Part shown: one piece after another, positions 6,735-8,420 of the stretch
Layout of the letters: every line of letters starts with the position of its first letter
How positions within the stretch are numbered: position 1 is the stretch's first letter
Source of the DNA: Actinomycetes bacterium
GTDB taxonomy: Bacteria; Actinomycetota; Thermoleophilia; Solirubrobacterales; 70-9
Assembly (NCBI GenBank): GCA_023436605.1
Contig: JAEZIQ010000136.1
Coordinates: forward strand, 1 to 8,420
Length of the DNA stretch: 8,420 nt
Reading direction: 5' to 3'
Program-made: the position numbers and the translations under genes
The notes under the pieces: model-generated
What the model was told of the DNA's origin: nothing
The model's input: only the letters and a program-made list of their open reading frames with translations
The model's database searches: none

Positions 6735-6829
6735 CACGGCCTCCAGTTTCTTTCGGCGTTTGGATGATGTCTTCCGACCATACCCCGGCCGGGCAGGTGA
6801 CGGGATGCTTTTCGGGATTTCAGGTCGGG

Positions 6830-7867
6830 TCAGGAGCGGGTCTGGATGACCGGATCGCTGCCACCGAGCTCGCCGGGCAGCCCGAACGAGTCGAAGAGGC
6901 GGGGCAGGAAAGGCTGGAGGAAGTTGTGGACCCCGCTGATCGTGGCGTCGCCGTCGCCACCGGCAGAGAACTCGAGCAGGGTCAGCGACCACGGAGTCCA
7001 GAGTCCCGTCTCCGGGTCCGGCTTGTATCCCGCGTAGGCGGGGTAACCGTTGGCTGTGAGCGCGATCAGCTTCGAACCGCGGCAGGCTCCCCCGGGACCG
7101 AGCATGAAGCGACCGACGTCGTCCCGGTTCCGGAGCCAGAGCGGCAGCGGCGGCATGTCGAAGACGACGTCGTAGCGGAGCAGGGCGACGATCCGGTCGA
7201 TGTCGTACTCGGCAAAGGCATCGAGGTACTGCTCGAGAAGTTTGCGCTCGTCCTCGGCGCTCGGCCGGGCCGGGGCCTGGTCGTCCTCGAGGGCCAGCTC
7301 GTCGAGGGTGGCCCGGGCCCGCTGGAGGGCGCTGTTGACCGAAGCGACCGAAGTCTCGAGCAGTTCCGCTACCTCGCTGGCGCTCCATTTGAGCACTTCC
7401 CTCAGGACCAGGACGACTCGCTGCCTGGCCGGCAGGTGCTGGAGCGCCGCGACGAAGGCGAGCCTCAGGGCTTCCCGGTCGGCGGCCTGTTGGGCCGGCC
7501 CGGCCTCGGGGTCGATCAACTGACCATCGGCGATCGGCAGGACCCAGGTCGATTCGGGCAGGTGCACTCCGGTCGGGGACTCGGCGGTGCCGGGATCGCT
7601 CAGGTCAACGGGCCTGGCGCGGCGTCCCCGGCTGTCGATCTGGTCGAGACAGACGTTGGTCGCGATCCGGAACAGCCACGCTTTCAGGGCGGCCGGCTCG
7701 GCCAGCGTGTCCGACTTCGCCCAGGCCCGGACCATGGTCTCCTGGGTCGCATCCTCGGCCTCGAAACCTGAGCCGAGCATGCGGTAGCAATAACCCAGCA
7801 GGGCCGGTCGCAGCCGCCCCAGGTCCTGTTCGATCGTCGTTTGTCCCGCGGATGTCGAAACCGTCAT
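6830..7867 (-). CDS. ECF RNA polymerase sigma factor with fused SnoaL-like domain (SigG/SigX5 type)
   Basis: Predicted cytoplasmic alternative sigma factor of 345 residues. Region sigma-2 spans about 14-80 (LLGYCYRMLGS, the EDATQETMVRAW helix at 38-49, and LKAWLFRIATNVCLD). A linker of about 50 residues (85-133) precedes sigma-4 at about 134-190, with the helix-turn-helix EVAELLETSVASVNSALQRAR. Residues about 205-325 form a C-terminal SnoaL/NTF2-like domain with the family stretch MPPLPLWLRNRDDVGRF. This layout, at about 320-350 residues, is the one of mycobacterial SigG-like and SigJ-like ECF factors, in which the C-terminal domain replaces a separate anti-sigma factor in control. The start is the ATG at 7867. 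There is no ribosome site, but a well-placed promoter ends seven bases before it. The next in-frame GTG (7885) lies inside that promoter. The gene is divergent from a VOC-family gene and upstream of the GFA gene, both possible targets. Confidence 0.92.
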   Translation of the reverse strand: MTVSTSAGQTTIEQDLGRLRPALLGYCYRMLGSGFEAEDATQETMVRAWAKSDTLAEPAALKAWLFRIATNVCLDQIDSRGRRARPVDLSDPGTAESPTGVHLPESTWVLPIADGQLIDPEAGPAQQAADREALRLAFVAALQHLPARQRVVLVLREVLKWSASEVAELLETSVASVNSALQRARATLDELALEDDQAPARPSAEDERKLLEQYLDAFAEYDIDRIVALLRYDVVFDMPPLPLWLRNRDDVGRFMLGPGGACRGSKLIALTANGYPAYAGYKPDPETGLWTPWSLTLLEFSAGGDGDATISGVHNFLQPFLPRLFDSFGLPGELGGSDPVIQTRS

Positions 7868-7874
7868 TGGCGAA

Positions 7875-7902
7875 ATCGTATTCACCCACCGATGAGTTTC
7901 AA
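7875..7902 (-). promoter_or_regulatory. Sigma-70-type promoter of the ECF sigma gene, probably leaderless
   Basis: On the minus strand TTGAAA (7902-7897, five of six consensus bases) is followed by a 16-base spacer and TACGAT (7880-7875, four of six). Seven bases then precede the ATG at 7867, so the transcript should start at or within a base or two of the start codon. The hexamers look like housekeeping-sigma sites rather than an ECF autoregulated promoter. Confidence 0.6.
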
Positions 7903-7908
7903 GGGCCC

Positions 7909-7917
7909 GGACCGTCC
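7909..7917. promoter_or_regulatory. Small palindrome in the sigma/VOC divergent region
   Basis: GGAC-C-GTCC is a 9-base near-perfect palindrome lying just upstream of the sigma-gene -35 and about 34 bases before the VOC start codon. It adjoins GGGCCC (7903-7908). It may be an operator for either gene, but in GC-rich DNA such short palindromes are common. Confidence 0.2.
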
Positions 7918-7950
7918 CAGCTCCAAACACCCTTCAACCAAGGAGCAAGA

Positions 7951-8388
7951 ATGTCCCGTTTGCTGTTTCTCAACCTCCCCGTCGCCGACCTCGCCGCCAG
8001 CCGTGAGTTCTTCGACGGGCTCGGCTTCGAATTCGATGAGAAGTTCTCTGACGATCAGGCGGCCTGCATGGTGGTCAGCGACCAGGCCTACGTGATGCTG
8101 CTCGAACGCGAACGGTTCGCGGAATTCATCGCCCGGCCGATCGCCGACGCCAATCAGCAGACCGGCCTGACCGTTGCGATCAGCGCCGAAGACCGGGAAG
8201 CCGTCGACGCCTTCGCCGACGCCGCTCTCTCGGCCGGTGCCACGCCGGCCCGCCCCTCCCAGGATTACGGATTCATGTACCAGCGGAGCTTCCATGACCT
8301 CGACGGTCACCTTTGGGAAGTCGTGTGGATGGACCCGGTTGCCGTCGCGAAGGGACCCGAGGAGTATCTGGCCGGACTCGAAGCCTGA
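7951..8388 (+). CDS. VOC-superfamily (glyoxalase/dioxygenase-like) protein
   Basis: A 145-residue cytoplasmic protein of the vicinal-oxygen-chelate fold with two beta-alpha-beta-beta-beta halves: about 1-58 (LLFLNLPVADLAASREFFDGLGF ... YVMLLE) and about 70-128 (TGLTVAIS ... SFHDLDGHLWEVVWMD). The ATG at 7951 has AAGGAG (7940-7945) five bases upstream, a clear ribosome site; the longer open frame to 7852 crosses the divergent promoter and was not used. The C-terminal HDLDGHLWE (H115, E123) is the usual metal-ligand segment. Asn8 stands where glyoxalase I has its first His, and no His is seen in the TGLTVAIS strand, so a classic glyoxalase I metal site is not evident. The true substrate is unknown; such genes are often loosely called lactoylglutathione lyase. 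The gene is divergent from the ECF sigma factor, 83 bases between starts, and may be part of its regulon. Confidence 0.88.
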   Translation: MSRLLFLNLPVADLAASREFFDGLGFEFDEKFSDDQAACMVVSDQAYVMLLERERFAEFIARPIADANQQTGLTVAISAEDREAVDAFADAALSAGATPARPSQDYGFMYQRSFHDLDGHLWEVVWMDPVAVAKGPEEYLAGLEA

Positions 8389-8389
8389 T

Positions 8390-8407
8390 CGACCCGCTCA
8401 GCGGTCG
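8390..8407. terminator. Hairpin directly after the VOC gene
   Basis: CGACCCGC (8390-8397) and GCGGTCG (8401-8407) pair over seven positions with one bulged C and a TCA loop. It begins one base after the VOC stop codon. There is no T-run. If the minus-strand frame ending at 8398 is real, this hairpin serves two convergent genes and its loop holds that stop codon. Confidence 0.4.
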
Positions 8408-8420
8408 TACGCGATCTGCG
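8398..8420 (-). CDS. Possible 3' end of a minus-strand gene cut by the window edge
   Basis: The last 23 bases read on the minus strand as an open frame ending ...QIAYDR and TGA (8400-8398). The composition is protein-like, and the position, ten bases from the VOC stop, fits a convergent neighbour. With seven codons nothing about function can be said, and it may be chance. Confidence 0.25.

Noticed and set aside
6784..6793. CCCGGCCGGG palindrome between the sigma and GFA genes as a terminator
   Set aside because: It is a loop-less GC palindrome without a following T-run; such strings are expected by chance in this composition.
6735..7388. N-terminal extension of the GFA gene that would make a 347-residue protein
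   Set aside because: The extension overlaps most of the sigma gene in another frame and is Arg/Pro-rich. GGAGG five bases before the ATG at 6734 and normal family length support the short form.
6764..7771. Long plus-strand open frame (335 codons) opposite the ECF sigma gene
   Set aside because: Antisense to a clear sigma factor. The translation shows no domain and is the usual high-GC mirror frame.

Overview
The window is a GC-rich stretch of bacterial chromosome. Several of its secreted proteins have Lys/Arg-rich C-terminal beta-sandwich modules, and one carries a Cys-bracketed Ig-like repeat. Together with non-ATG starts and apparently leaderless transcripts, this points to an actinobacterium, most likely class Thermoleophilia (Solirubrobacterales-like). 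That placement rests on protein style and was not checked by alignment. No rRNA, tRNA, CRISPR array, insertion sequence or phage gene is visible. Coding density is high, and the longest gap between genes is about 106 bases.

Left half (37-4758, all minus strand), read in the direction of transcription. First comes a secreted 726-residue protein of unknown function (TTG start behind a perfect AGGAGG). It is followed, with a 4-base TTGA stop/start overlap, by a 223-residue polytopic membrane protein; these two look like a translationally coupled pair. After a 106-base gap holding two hairpins comes a secreted right-handed beta-helix protein with an Ig-like domain and a basic C-terminal domain.

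Centre (4845-6323, plus strand). A secreted family-43 glycoside hydrolase (arabinofuranosidase/xylosidase type) with a C-terminal carbohydrate-binding-like module is transcribed divergently from the secreted/membrane pair. Only 86 bases separate the two start codons, and a small inverted repeat lies between them. With three exported proteins, two of them of carbohydrate-active or beta-helix type, this half may deal with extracellular polysaccharide; this is inference.

Right half (6345-8388). A GFA-family zinc protein and, upstream of it on the same strand, an ECF sigma factor with a fused C-terminal SnoaL-like domain (SigG/SigX5 type) are divergent from a VOC/glyoxalase-superfamily gene. The sigma gene has the clearest promoter of the window (TTGAAA, 16 bases, TACGAT), ending 7 bases before its ATG, so its mRNA is predicted to be leaderless. 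The sigma/VOC/GFA grouping suggests a small stress or carbonyl-detoxification module; that is a hypothesis. The last 23 bases may hold the end of another minus-strand gene.

No clear novel defence or mobile system was found. The points most worth a second look are the uncharacterised secreted/membrane pair, the leaderless promoter layout, and the hairpins that include stop codons at convergent gene ends.
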